Below are positions 6,640 to 14,393 of a DNA stretch of 18,587 bases, piece after piece. The notes under the pieces were generated by a model. The model saw nothing but the letters and a program-made list of their open reading frames with translations. It was not told the DNA's origin and searched no databases. Numbering within the stretch: position 1 is the stretch's first letter; each line of letters begins with the position of its first letter. Made by a program: the position numbers and the translations under genes. This DNA is from Thermoleophilia bacterium (GTDB lineage Bacteria > Actinomycetota > Thermoleophilia > Gaiellales > Gaiellaceae), in the NCBI GenBank assembly GCA_014534295.1, contig JACVRU010000016.1, positions 1-18,587 on the forward strand, written 5' to 3'.

Positions 6640-7290
6640 ATGTTCCTCTTCGCGAAGTCGACCCGCATGGTCACGCCCGAGGAGGCGCTGTCCGGCCACG
6701 GCGAGCGGATGCCGGTTCCCGCGCGGCACGAGGTGCTCGGCACTCCACTCGAGCCGCCGTTCCCGGAGGGCCTGGAGCGCGCCGTCTTCGGGATGGGCTG
6801 CTTCTGGGGGGCCGAGCGCGTCTTCTGGCAGGCGCCCGGCGTCTATACGACCGCGGCCGGCTATGCCGGCGGCTACACGCCCAACCCCACCTACCCGGAG
6901 GTCTGCTCCGGCGAGACCGGTCACGCCGAGGTCGTCCTCGCCGTCTTCGACCCGCAGCAGACGAGCTTCGAGGAGCTGCTGAGGCTCTTCTGGGAGAACC
7001 ACGACCCGACGCAGGGCATGCGGCAGGGCAACGACGTCGGCACGCAGTACCGCTCCGCGGTCTACTGGCAGGACGAGGGGCAGCGGCGGGCCGCCGAGGA
7101 GTCGCGCGCGATCTACCAGGCGCGCCTCGCGGCCGCCGGCCACGGCGAGATCACGACCGAGCTCGCCGAGGCGGGGCCCTTCTACTACGCCGAGGACTAC
7201 CACCAGCAGTATCTCGCGAAGAACCCGAACGGCTACTGCGGGCTCGGCGGGACCGGCGTCGCCTGTCCGGTCGGGCTGAAGACCGCTTGA
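6640..7290 (+). CDS. msrA: Peptide methionine-S-sulfoxide reductase MsrA
   Basis: The 216-residue cytoplasmic enzyme reduces the S-epimer of methionine sulfoxide in proteins and free methionine, repairing oxidative damage with thioredoxin. The catalytic motif GCFWG places the active cysteine at residue 54. The following AAGYAGGYTPNPTYPEVCSG, GHAEVV, and DVGTQYRSAVY segments are classic MsrA substrate-pocket motifs. C-terminal cysteines at 200 (NGYCGLGG) and 209 (VACPVG) are candidate resolving residues. An N-terminal extension of about 40 residues (FAKSTRMVTPEEAL to PPFPEGLERAVF) matches the long E. coli-type form. Length is normal. It heads a three-gene unit; its stop overlaps the TTG of the next gene as TTGA. 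A TANNNT box six bases upstream suggests leaderless expression. Confidence 0.97.
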   Translation: MFLFAKSTRMVTPEEALSGHGERMPVPARHEVLGTPLEPPFPEGLERAVFGMGCFWGAERVFWQAPGVYTTAAGYAGGYTPNPTYPEVCSGETGHAEVVLAVFDPQQTSFEELLRLFWENHDPTQGMRQGNDVGTQYRSAVYWQDEGQRRAAEESRAIYQARLAAAGHGEITTELAEAGPFYYAEDYHQQYLAKNPNGYCGLGGTGVACPVGLKTA

Positions 7291-8150
7291 CGGCCCCGTT
7301 TCCGGCGCCCGGCTCGGCACCGGCGACGGCCGCCGTGCCCGCTCCGGGGACCGGCCACGGCGTCTGGGCGGGCTCCCCGGGCGCCGCGGTCGACCCCGAG
7401 GGCGGCGTGCTGCTCGCCTACCGGCTCCGCTTCGGCGTCGACCCCGAGGACGGGGCGCAGACCGTCGTCGCGCGCTCCGACGACGGCGAGACCTTCAGCG
7501 TCGTCGCCGTGCTGGACAAGTCCCGCTTCGGCGCGATGTCGATGGAGCGGCCGGCGCTCGTCCGCACGGACGAGGGCCGCTGGCGGCTCTACGTCTGCTC
7601 GGCGACGCCCGGGAGCAAGCACTGGTGGATCGACGTGCTCGAGGCGGCCGATCCCGCCGGCTTCGAGGACGCCGAGGCCCGCACCGTCTTCCCCGGCGAC
7701 GACACGGTCGCGGTGAAGGATCCGATCATCCGCCGCGCCGAGGGCGGCTGGCAGGCCTGGATCTGCTGCCACCCGCTCGACGAGGCGGACGAGGAAGACC
7801 GGATGACGTCGGCGTACGCTACGAGCGATGACGGGCTCGCGTGGGACTGGCACGGGACGGTGCTCTCGCCGCGGCCCGGCACGTGGGACGCGCGCGGCGC
7901 CCGCCTGACCGCCGTCCTACCCGACGGCCGCGCCGCCTACGATGGCCGCGCGACGAAGGAGGAGAACTGGTTCGAGCGGACCGGCCTCGCGCGTCGCGCA
8001 GACGGCCGCTTCGAGCCGGTCGGGGACGGCCCCGTCGCCGACGCGCGCTACCTGGAGGTGCTGCCGCTGCCGGAGGGCGGCTACCGCATCTACTACGAGG
8101 CGCCGCTCGCGGACGGGAGCCACGAGCTGCGCACGGAAAGGATCGCCTGA
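7287..8150 (+). CDS. Beta-propeller protein, glycosidase/sialidase-like
   Basis: The 287-residue product lacks signal peptide or membrane helices. Repeated blade-like units are visible: Asp-box-like RSDDGETF (63-70) and TSDDGLAW (179-186), ERPALVRTDEGRWRLYV (about 87-103), VKDPIIRR (143-150) and a final YRIYYEAPL (266-274). This spacing is typical of five-bladed propellers such as GH43/GH32/GH130-type proteins, in which KDP often carries a catalytic or structural Asp. I cannot name a substrate or verify a full catalytic triad. TTG 7287 is chosen because it overlaps the msrA stop as TTGA and continues the coupling pattern; GTG 7335 is an alternative but trims only an Ala/Pro-rich leader. It overlaps the cupin gene by one base. 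Confidence 0.72.
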   Translation: MTAPFPAPGSAPATAAVPAPGTGHGVWAGSPGAAVDPEGGVLLAYRLRFGVDPEDGAQTVVARSDDGETFSVVAVLDKSRFGAMSMERPALVRTDEGRWRLYVCSATPGSKHWWIDVLEAADPAGFEDAEARTVFPGDDTVAVKDPIIRRAEGGWQAWICCHPLDEADEEDRMTSAYATSDDGLAWDWHGTVLSPRPGTWDARGARLTAVLPDGRAAYDGRATKEENWFERTGLARRADGRFEPVGDGPVADARYLEVLPLPEGGYRIYYEAPLADGSHELRTERIA

Positions 8151-8494
8151 TGCACAGGATCATCCGCGCGGGTGAGCTCGAGCCGAGCCCGGGAGGGACG
8201 ATCACCTTCGAGGGCGAGCCCTACGGCTCGGGAGTGTCGTTCTTCCTCGTGAACAACCGGCCGGGAGCGGGGCCCGACCTCCACCGCCATCCCTATGCGG
8301 AGACCTGGATCGTGCGCTCGGGCCGAGGGCGCTTCACCGCCGACGGCGAGGAGATCGAAGCGGGCCCGGGCGACATCGTCGTGGTCGGGCCGGAGACGCC
8401 CCATCTGTTCAAGAACGTCGGCGACGAGCGGCTGGACGTCGTCTGCATCCACGCCTCGCCGCGGATGATCCAGGAGGATCTGGCCGGCTCGTAG
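8150..8494 (+). CDS. Single-domain cupin protein
   Basis: The 114-residue protein is a compact cupin barrel. Motif 1 gives metal ligands His45, His47 and Glu51 (DLHRHPYAETWIV), and motif 2 gives His85 (PGDIVVVGPETPHLF), so a 3-His/1-Glu metal site is complete. Such proteins range from dioxygenases and isomerases to sugar or small-molecule binding sensors, and the sequence does not decide between them. ATG 8150 overlaps the propeller stop and has AAAGGA seven bases upstream. Being coupled to a carbohydrate-type propeller suggests a shared small-molecule or sugar substrate. It ends tail to tail with the thioesterase gene: TAG 8492-8494 is immediately followed by the opposite stop at 8495-8497, with no room for a terminator. 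Confidence 0.9.
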   Translation: MHRIIRAGELEPSPGGTITFEGEPYGSGVSFFLVNNRPGAGPDLHRHPYAETWIVRSGRGRFTADGEEIEAGPGDIVVVGPETPHLFKNVGDERLDVVCIHASPRMIQEDLAGS

Positions 8495-9304
8495 CTAGGT
8501 CCGCTGGAGCATCTGCTGGGCGGCCGAGGCGAGCAGCCGCCCGTCGGCCGACCAGATCGACGCCGCGCCCGCGACGAGCGCTCCCTGCGACAGCGGCGAG
8601 AACCCGTCCACGAGCAGCCACTCGGAGTCGCTGCCCTGGTCGTGGAACGAGATCACGAGGTCGAGGCTCGGCGCGACGTAGGGGAAGGGCTCCGCGTGCG
8701 CCTGCGTCGCGGCCGGGTACATCGCCGAATCGGCGACCATCAGCATGCGGCCGGCGTCCACGAACGGATCCTCGAGCGGCGGGCGCGTCCGCAGCCGCTT
8801 CCAGGTCAGCCAGCGCGGCTCCGCCGGGCCGCCCCACTCCGAGGGGGGCGGAACGACGGGCCGGACGTCGAGGTTGCGCCAGTACGGGAACGGCGGCTCG
8901 CCCCCCGGGAGGTAGGCGTCCCACGGCTCCAGCTCCTCCGGCGGGGGCGCGGCCGGCGGGTCGGCGGCGGAGTGGTCGAGGCCCTCGAGCAGGGCCACCG
9001 TCCATACGAGCGCGGTCAGGATCGGCTCGCCCTCCTGGAGCACGGTGGCCCTCAGCGCCTCGGCGCGCCTCGTCCCCCTGAGCGACTCGACCCTGACCTC
9101 CGCCGGTCCGACCTGCGCCGGCCGCAGGAACTGGCACGCCAGGCTGGCCGGACGAGGGAACGCGGCCTCGAGCCCGGCCGCACGGAGTGCGACCGCGGCG
9201 ACGTAGCCCCCCTGTGGGCCCCAGATCTCCCACGCCTCCGAGAGCGTCGCGCCGTGGCGCCCGTCGGCGCCGGAGACGGCGCTGTCGAGCCCGAAGTCGG
9301 CCAT
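8495..9304 (-). CDS. Acyl-CoA thioesterase-like double-hotdog protein
   Basis: The 269-residue product resembles TesB-type thioesterases, which hydrolyse acyl-CoA to free acid. The first hotdog has WGPQGGYVAAVALRAA (about 28-43), the helix-forming segment common in this family, then strands ACQFLRPAQVGPAEVRVE. The second has VADSAMYPAA, then SLDLVISFHD, EWLLVDGFSPLSQGALVAG and ASIWSADGRLLASAAQQMLQR, very close to the usual TesB ending (SP..GRG..G..W..DGRL.AS..QE...R), although the last acidic residue before the final strand is not conserved (QQ instead of QE). A proline-rich linker (about 117-125) joins the halves. It starts five bases after the stop of the large cyclase regulator, with no strong ribosome site, so it is probably read from that transcript. 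Confidence 0.85.
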   Translation of the reverse strand: MADFGLDSAVSGADGRHGATLSEAWEIWGPQGGYVAAVALRAAGLEAAFPRPASLACQFLRPAQVGPAEVRVESLRGTRRAEALRATVLQEGEPILTALVWTVALLEGLDHSAADPPAAPPPEELEPWDAYLPGGEPPFPYWRNLDVRPVVPPPSEWGGPAEPRWLTWKRLRTRPPLEDPFVDAGRMLMVADSAMYPAATQAHAEPFPYVAPSLDLVISFHDQGSDSEWLLVDGFSPLSQGALVAGAASIWSADGRLLASAAQQMLQRT

Positions 9305-9309
9305 TGCGC

Positions 9310-12300
9310 TTAGCTCGCTGCCGCGAGCACCTCCTCTGCCTCGCGTAGATACGCGGTCGCGCCGACGGAGCGCCAGAAGGCACGCGCCAGTTCGAGTTGC
9401 CGCTCGGCCTCGACGAGCCGCCCCTCGGCCGCGAGCGTGCGGGCTCCCAGCAGCCGCATCTCGGCCTGGAGCGGCTCCTCGCCGATCGTCGCCAGGATCT
9501 CGGCGACAGCGACGTAGTCTCGCTCGACCGTCGCCCGGCAGGCATCGCGCCAGACCCCTTCGTGGACGCGCTCGGCGATCTCGCGCGCGTCATCCGAGCG
9601 GTCGAGCGCAGCGAGCTCGAGCAGGAGCTCGAGGTGCCACTCGGCGACGTCCCCCACGGACTCGCTGCGTGCGATGGCCTCGGCGACCTCCAGGGTCGCA
9701 CGCCGCGACTCATCGTCGCGACCTGCGCGCCGTGCGAAGCGCGCGAACAACGTCAGCGCGGGCCAGAGCACCTGCGAGTCTCCGGCGGAGCGAGCGTGCT
9801 CCACGAGCTGGGTGAGCTCACCCATCGCCGTCGGGGTGTCGTTCCGCGCGATCGCGATCCTGGCCCGCAACTCACGTGCGGCAGAGGCCTGGTACTGGTC
9901 GTCGCCCTCGGCAAGGAATCGCTCGACGAGCGAGAGCGCGCCGTCCCAGTCGCCGAGCGCGTAGCGGAAGCCCATCAGGTTCCCCCGCATGAAACGGGCT
10001 CCCTGCTCTTCGCCGTCGCGCTCCGCTCCCTCGATCCCGCGTTCGAGCACGGCGGCCGCGCGCCGGTAGTCGCCCGCTTCGGCCCACGCGACCCCGAGGT
10101 TCGTGTAGCCACGCGAGGCGACGCGACCGCGATGCCCGACCAGTGCGAGGGCCTCCTCGATCATCGCGATTCCCCGCGCATCGCCGTGCGTGGCGAGAAT
10201 CACTCCTTGCGTGACGAGGGCGTCGGCGCGAATCTCGTCGTCGCCGATCGCTTCCGCGAGAGCGACGGCCTGGACGGAGAGGTCGAGGGCGGTGTCCTTC
10301 TGGTAGTCGATCATCGTCCGTCGTGCCTGCTCGGCGACGACGAGCGCCTTCGCCCGGGACACGGGGCGCCCCTCGACGAGGGAGAGGGCGCGCTCGAGCC
10401 AGGCGTGCGCTTCCCCGGGGCTCGCGTGCCACTTGTGCCAGCTCGCGGCTACCGCAGCTTCCGCCGCGCGTTCCACGTCCCCGGCCGCTTCGAAGGCGTC
10501 GACCGCGCTCGCGAGCTCGTCGCCGCCTCGCCCGCCGAAGCCGAATGCCTTCCCCGCGGCGAAGAGCAGTGCCGCTGCCGGCTCCTCGCCCCCCGGAACG
10601 AGCTCGAGCGCGAGGGCGAGGAAGCGCGCCGCGGGCTGGAACGCCGAGAGGGCGAGCGCTCGCTCGCCGGCCTCGTGGAGCGCGCCGACCGCACGCGGCG
10701 CGAGCTCCTCGATGCTCTCGCCGGCGGCGCGCCGAAGCTCGATCGCGCTCAGGTAGTGGTGTGCAAGTGTCTCGGCCCGGTCTTCTGAGCGGTCGTCGGG
10801 CAGCGACTCGATCCACTCGGCCGCCGCGAGATGCAGCCGGGCACGAGTCGCACGCGGGAGCTGCGCGTAGGCGGCGTCCCTGACGAGGGCGTGGACGAAC
10901 GCGTGCTGCGTCGCACCCGCGACCGCGGAGCGCTGCTCCCGACGGACGAATTCCTTCCGCTCGAGCGCTCGTAGCGTCTCGTCGAGCTGCCACGGCTCCA
11001 AGCCCGCGAGCGCGGCGAGGGCGTCGGACCAGAACACCTTCCCGAGGACCGCTGCCGCGTGCACGACCTCTTTCTCGCGGGCCGGAAGCAGGTCGATTCG
11101 CGCCGACACGATCCCCTGCACGGTCTCCGGTAGGCGCGCGTCGACAGTGCCTCCCGCCGCCAGCATCCGGACGAACTCCTCGGCGTAGAGCGGATTCCCG
11201 GCGGCCCGCTCGAGCAGGGCCTGCTGGAGCTCCGCCTCCAGGACCGGCCGCTCGAGGAGCGCGAGGACGAGGTGCGCTGTGGCTTCGTCGTCGAGCGGCG
11301 TCAGCGAGACCGTCGCCGCGTTCCGCTTCCCGCCGCCCCACCCTGGCCGGCGGTCGAGCAGCTCCGGCCGGGCTGTACAGAGGACGAGCAGGGGGACGCC
11401 GTCGACCCAGTCGACGAGGCCGTCGACGAAGTCGAGGAGCCCGTCGTCGGCCCAGTGCAGGTCCTCGAACACGAGCACGGCGGGGCCTGACTCGGCAACG
11501 GCTTCGAGGAACCGCCGCCAGCCGGCGAACGCCTCGCCGCGCCGGTCGCCCGCGGCGGCCTCGTCGCCGCCGAGGCCGACCAGCGGCCGCAGGTGCCGCT
11601 CCACCCAGGCGCGCTCGCTCTCGTTCGCGATCACGTCCGTGGCCTCGGCCAGCTTCGTCTCCGCCACGTCGGCGGCGTCCGACTCGAGGATGCCGGCCTG
11701 CGCCTTGACGATCTCCCCCAGTGCCCAGTACGAGACGCCTTCGCCGTACGGCAGCGAGCGGCCCTGTCGCCAGGTGATCAGCTCCTCGTCCTCGTCGACG
11801 ACCCGTCCGAGCTCGTAGACGAGCCGGCTCTTGCCGATGCCCGGGACGCCCACGAGCGTCACGAGCTGAGTCGATCGCTCGCGTCGGGAGCGGGCGAGCG
11901 CGTCGCCGAGCAGGTCGATCTCGGCGTCGCGGCCGACGAGCTCCGCCCGGCCCGCCCCGCCGAGGTCGACGCCGAGTCGCGAGCGCGGCTCGATCGCCTC
12001 CCACACGGGGATCGGCTCCACCTTTCCCTTCGCGTCGACGGACTCGGCGTCGCGGTAGACGATCGCGCGGTCGGTCGCGCCGTACGTCCCCTCGCCGACC
12101 AGGATCCCGTCGACGGGGGCCGCAGACTGGAGGCGCGCCGCCGTGTTGATGACGTCCCCCGCGACCATGCCCTCGCCTTCTCCCGGCGAGGCGTCCAGCG
12201 AGACCAGCGCCTCGCCGGTGTTGACCGCGATCCGGACGTGGAGGTCGCGACCCGGCTGCTGGTCGTTCAGGCGCGCGACCGCGTCCCGGACGGCGAGCGC

Positions 12301-12633
12301 GGCGCGAACCGCCCGCTCGGGATCGTCCTCGTGCGCGACCGGCGCACCGAAAACCGCGACCACGGCATCGCCGATGAACTTCTCGACCGTGCCACCGAAG
12401 CTCTCGAGCTCGTCCCGCGCGCGCTCGTGGTAGATCCGCAGCAGAGCGCGCACGTCCTCCGGATCGCTCGTCTCGGCGCGAGCGGTCGAGCCGACGAGAT
12501 CGACGAAGACGACGCTGACGACCTTCCGCTCTTCACGCGCGTCCTTCCCGGCGGCGAGGAGCGCGGTTCCACACTCGGAACAGAACTTCGCGTCGCCGCT
12601 GTTCTCGCGACCGCACGACGGGCAGGCCCTCAT
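9310..12633 (-). CDS. Zinc-ribbon / class III nucleotidyl cyclase / AAA ATPase / TPR regulator
   Basis: The 1107-residue cytoplasmic protein has four parts. A zinc ribbon has cysteines 4, 7, 18 and 21 (CPSC...CSEC). A class III cyclase domain spans about 36-210, with metal Asp45 (VFVDLVGST) and Asp89 (FIGDAV), Lys85 and Asp160 in the purine-specifying positions, and Asn163 and Arg167 in NTAAR, so the catalytic set is complete and points to adenylate cyclase. An AAA/STAND ATPase follows with Walker A GVPGIGKS (262-269) and Walker B VLVFEDLHWAD (386-395). About 500 residues of TPR-like helices rich in Ala, Glu and Arg complete it. I see no C-terminal HTH. It likely couples a sensed signal or partner to cAMP output. 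A TANNNT box six bases upstream suggests leaderless expression. Confidence 0.9.
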   Translation of the reverse strand: MRACPSCGRENSGDAKFCSECGTALLAAGKDAREERKVVSVVFVDLVGSTARAETSDPEDVRALLRIYHERARDELESFGGTVEKFIGDAVVAVFGAPVAHEDDPERAVRAALAVRDAVARLNDQQPGRDLHVRIAVNTGEALVSLDASPGEGEGMVAGDVINTAARLQSAAPVDGILVGEGTYGATDRAIVYRDAESVDAKGKVEPIPVWEAIEPRSRLGVDLGGAGRAELVGRDAEIDLLGDALARSRRERSTQLVTLVGVPGIGKSRLVYELGRVVDEDEELITWRQGRSLPYGEGVSYWALGEIVKAQAGILESDAADVAETKLAEATDVIANESERAWVERHLRPLVGLGGDEAAAGDRRGEAFAGWRRFLEAVAESGPAVLVFEDLHWADDGLLDFVDGLVDWVDGVPLLVLCTARPELLDRRPGWGGGKRNAATVSLTPLDDEATAHLVLALLERPVLEAELQQALLERAAGNPLYAEEFVRMLAAGGTVDARLPETVQGIVSARIDLLPAREKEVVHAAAVLGKVFWSDALAALAGLEPWQLDETLRALERKEFVRREQRSAVAGATQHAFVHALVRDAAYAQLPRATRARLHLAAAEWIESLPDDRSEDRAETLAHHYLSAIELRRAAGESIEELAPRAVGALHEAGERALALSAFQPAARFLALALELVPGGEEPAAALLFAAGKAFGFGGRGGDELASAVDAFEAAGDVERAAEAAVAASWHKWHASPGEAHAWLERALSLVEGRPVSRAKALVVAEQARRTMIDYQKDTALDLSVQAVALAEAIGDDEIRADALVTQGVILATHGDARGIAMIEEALALVGHRGRVASRGYTNLGVAWAEAGDYRRAAAVLERGIEGAERDGEEQGARFMRGNLMGFRYALGDWDGALSLVERFLAEGDDQYQASAARELRARIAIARNDTPTAMGELTQLVEHARSAGDSQVLWPALTLFARFARRAGRDDESRRATLEVAEAIARSESVGDVAEWHLELLLELAALDRSDDAREIAERVHEGVWRDACRATVERDYVAVAEILATIGEEPLQAEMRLLGARTLAAEGRLVEAERQLELARAFWRSVGATAYLREAEEVLAAAS

Positions 12634-12639
12634 CGGCCA

Positions 12640-12645
12640 ACTCTA
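12640..12645 (-). promoter_or_regulatory. Probable -10 box of the cyclase regulator
   Basis: On the minus strand TAGAGT lies six bases before ATG 12631-12633, with TGGCCG between and no Shine-Dalgarno. The arrangement matches the msrA box and suggests a leaderless mRNA. No clear -35 is visible. Confidence 0.42.
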
Positions 12646-12676
12646 CGTCGGGGGTCCAGGCCCTTCCAGCGACTGA

Positions 12677-12690
12677 CCTGGCCGGCCAGG
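12677..12690. other. 14-bp perfect palindrome CCTGGCCGGCCAGG
   Basis: A perfect palindrome lies between tRNA-Ser and the cyclase regulator, 32 bases upstream of that gene's -10 box. It could be an operator for the regulator or a terminator arm for the tRNA. In a GC-rich genome a chance palindrome is also possible. Confidence 0.35.
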
Positions 12691-12693
12691 GAT

Positions 12694-12714
12694 CCGCTCG
12701 AGCCGATCGAGCGG
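12694..12714 (-). terminator. Hairpin at the 3' end of tRNA-Ser, terminator-like
   Basis: CCGCTCGA (12694-12701) pairs with TCGAGCGG (12707-12714) around a five-base loop. It overlaps the last three bases of the tRNA and no T-run follows, so it could instead help 3' processing. Confidence 0.3.
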
Positions 12715-12800
12715 CGGGGGTGGGATTCGAACCCACGGAGCCCGTTCCCGGGCTCAGCAGTTTTCAAGACTGCGCCGTTCGGCCGCTCCGGCACCCCGCC
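12712..12800 (-). tRNA. tRNA-Ser (anticodon TGA)
   Basis: Read on the minus strand this is an 89-nt class II tRNA. The acceptor stem is GGCGGGG/CCCCGCC, the anticodon stem GCAGT/ACTGC encloses loop CTTGAAA with anticodon TGA (serine UCA codons), and there is a long variable arm built on GAGCCC/GGGCTC. The T arm is GTGGG-TTCGAAT-CCCAC and the discriminator base is G. CCA is not encoded. It lies 15 bases after the stop of a 72-residue ORF and in the same direction as serS upstream, so the aminoacyl synthetase and its tRNA are physically linked. A small GGCAC/GTGCC hairpin fills the 15-base gap (12801-12815) and may mark a processing point. Confidence 0.96.
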
Positions 12801-12815
12801 GGCACGGATTGTGCC

Positions 12816-13034
12816 CTACGGCCCAGCTCGTTCGCGAGCGTCGAGCTCGGCCTGCGCCCTCTCCGCAAGCAGATGGAGCCACGCCGCATTCGAGCCTGCG
12901 CGCTCGCGCTCCGCGCGCACGCTCGCAGGGAGGTTCGCCAATCCCCGCTCGGCGAGCAGGCGCGTGCGCTCGGCGTTGTCGCGTAGCTTCCGGCGAGCCT
13001 CGAGGTCAGCCTTCGTCGGTTTCCTCTTCGCCAT
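12816..13034 (-). CDS. Small charged helical protein, function unknown
   Basis: The predicted 72-residue product is almost entirely charged alpha helix (MAKRKPTKADLEARRKLRDN, then repeated AERTR, ERERAG and AERAQAEL segments), with no membrane segment, cysteine or recognisable domain. The ATG at 13032-13034 lies inside the end of an even smaller ORF with a 29-base overlap, and the stop is 15 bases before tRNA-Ser. Its uninterrupted position in the serS-tRNA unit supports a real gene. However, helix-rich Arg/Glu/Ala ORFs also arise by chance at this GC content, so I rate it moderate. Confidence 0.55.
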   Translation of the reverse strand: MAKRKPTKADLEARRKLRDNAERTRLLAERGLANLPASVRAERERAGSNAAWLHLLAERAQAELDARERAGP

Positions 13035-13140
13035 CGTCTTCAGCCAGGAGCTTCTCGATCCGCTCGAGCGACCGCGCCATGTCGCTCACATTGAAGAGTA
13101 GTCCCACGACCTCGTCGCGGGAGATCAGGCCATCAGCCAC
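13006..13140 (-). CDS. Tiny acidic-tailed protein (44 aa), function unknown
   Basis: Between serS and the 72-residue ORF, the minus strand encodes MADGLISRDEVVGLLFNVSD and a short further stretch, ending in a strongly acidic tail (EDDGEEETDEG). The hydrophobic/charged pattern (EVVGLLFNVSDMARSLERIEKLL) is a good amphipathic helix and not typical shadow sequence. GTG 13138-13140 is the most plausible start: it is in frame, and extending further upstream runs antisense-like Arg-rich sequence through serS. The ribosome site is weak. The stop lies inside the next gene. No family recognised. Confidence 0.5.
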   Translation of the reverse strand: MADGLISRDEVVGLLFNVSDMARSLERIEKLLAEDDGEEETDEG

Positions 13141-13193
13141 TCCGAGAGGGTCTCGGAGCTCGCTGCGACGCGCAAGTGGATCTTCGGGCCGGG

Positions 13194-14393
13194 TCAGGCG
13201 CGGACGTGCGCGGGCGCGCCGTACGGGCGCAGAGCATCCGGCACGCCGCCCTGGAAGTTCTCCAGCACCGCCAGGGCCATCCGGTCGACGACGGCCGTTC
13301 CGTTGAGCGTGTGGACGGGCTCGACTCCGCGTTCGCCGCGGACGCGCGTTCCGAGCCGCCGAGCCTGGAAGTCCGTCGCGTTCGAGATCGACGCCGTCTC
13401 CCGGTAGCGGCCCTGGCTCGGGAACCAGACCTCGATGTCGTACGTCTTGGCCATGGCCGTCCCGAAGTCGCCGGCCGGAAGCACGACCACCCGGTACGGC
13501 AGCTCCAGCGCCTGGACGAGCTCCTCGGTGTTCGCCAGCAGCCGCTCGAGCTCGTCCCAGGACTCCTCGGGCCGCGTGAACGAGAACTGCTCGACCTTGT
13601 TGAACTGGTGCACGCGGAGCATCCCGCGCGTGTCCTTCCCGGCGGCGCCTGCCTCCCGGCGGAAGGAGGGGGAGAAGCCGACGTACCGCAGCGGCAGGTC
13701 GTCCGCTTCGAGGATCTCCCCGAGGTGGAGCCCGCCCAGCGGGATCTCCGCGGTGCCCGCGAGGTAGAGCTCGTCCTTGGGCAGCTCGTAGACGTTGTCC
13801 TCGAGCGAGGGCAGCTGGCCGGTCCCGACCATCGCCTCCTCCCGAAGGAGAACTGGCGGCAGGACCGCGAGGAACCCCTTCGCCACCAGCCGGTCGAGGG
13901 CGAGCCGGTACATCGCGAGGGCGACGAGCGCCGTGTCGCCGATCCAGTAGCCGAAGCGGGAGCCGGCCACTCGCGCGGCCCGCTCCATGTCGAAGCGTCC
14001 GATCTCCGTGTGCTCCCGCGGCTCGGCGAGCTCGGGCGGCTCGCCCCAGCGGCGGATCTCCACCGCGTCCTCCTCGCTCGACCCGTCCGGGACGGACTCG
14101 TGCGGGACGTTCGGCACGCGGAGCGCGAGCCGGTCGCGCTCGGCCTCGGCCGCCGCGAGCTGCTGTTCGACTCCACGAAGCTCTTCCTTCACCTGCTTGA
14201 GCCGCTCGACCTGCTCCGGAGTCGGCTTGCCGTCGAGCTTCTGGGACGCGCGCAGCTCCTCCACCCGCGGAACGAGCGCGCGCCACCGTTCGTCGGCGGC
14301 CATGAGCTCGTCGAACGCGCGCTCCGCACCCCTGCGGGCGAGCGCCGCCCGGTAGCCCCCCGGATCCGCGCGCGCCGCCCTGACGTCGATCAT
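13194..14393 (-). CDS. serS: Seryl-tRNA synthetase
   Basis: The 399-residue class II enzyme charges tRNA-Ser. An N-terminal coiled-coil arm (about 25-97) recognises the long variable arm. The catalytic domain shows TAEIPL (214-219), motif 2 FRREAGAAGKDTRGMLRVHQF beginning at 244, and motif 3 NGTAVVDRMALAVLENFQ (364-381) with the invariant Arg at 371. The NGTA form of motif 3 differs from the NGSGLAVGR seen in E. coli and resembles the NNTALATPR-type version I recall from Thermus, so it is a recognised variant rather than damage. ATG 14391-14393 overlaps the HAD stop as ATGA. Two small ORFs and tRNA-Ser follow in the same direction, giving an enzyme-plus-substrate linkage. Confidence 0.97.
   Translation of the reverse strand: MIDVRAARADPGGYRAALARRGAERAFDELMAADERWRALVPRVEELRASQKLDGKPTPEQVERLKQVKEELRGVEQQLAAAEAERDRLALRVPNVPHESVPDGSSEEDAVEIRRWGEPPELAEPREHTEIGRFDMERAARVAGSRFGYWIGDTALVALAMYRLALDRLVAKGFLAVLPPVLLREEAMVGTGQLPSLEDNVYELPKDELYLAGTAEIPLGGLHLGEILEADDLPLRYVGFSPSFRREAGAAGKDTRGMLRVHQFNKVEQFSFTRPEESWDELERLLANTEELVQALELPYRVVVLPAGDFGTAMAKTYDIEVWFPSQGRYRETASISNATDFQARRLGTRVRGERGVEPVHTLNGTAVVDRMALAVLENFQGGVPDALRPYGAPAHVRA

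Noticed and set aside
9397..10788. Plus-strand frame of 463 codons opposite the cyclase/TPR gene
   Set aside because: Long antisense frames are expected at this GC content; no motifs, and the minus strand has clear domains.
11593..13101. Plus-strand frame of 502 codons running through tRNA-Ser
   Set aside because: It reads through a tRNA gene and antisense to the cyclase domain; shadow ORF.
13006..14286. Minus-strand frame of 426 codons overlapping serS
   Set aside because: Only its last 44 codons look like protein; the rest is an Arg/Gly-rich alternative frame of serS. The tail is kept as a separate small gene.
13194..14393. Damaged seryl-tRNA synthetase because motif 3 reads NGTAVVDR
   Set aside because: The invariant arginine and surrounding LENFQ are intact, and similar motif 3 forms exist in other bacterial enzymes.
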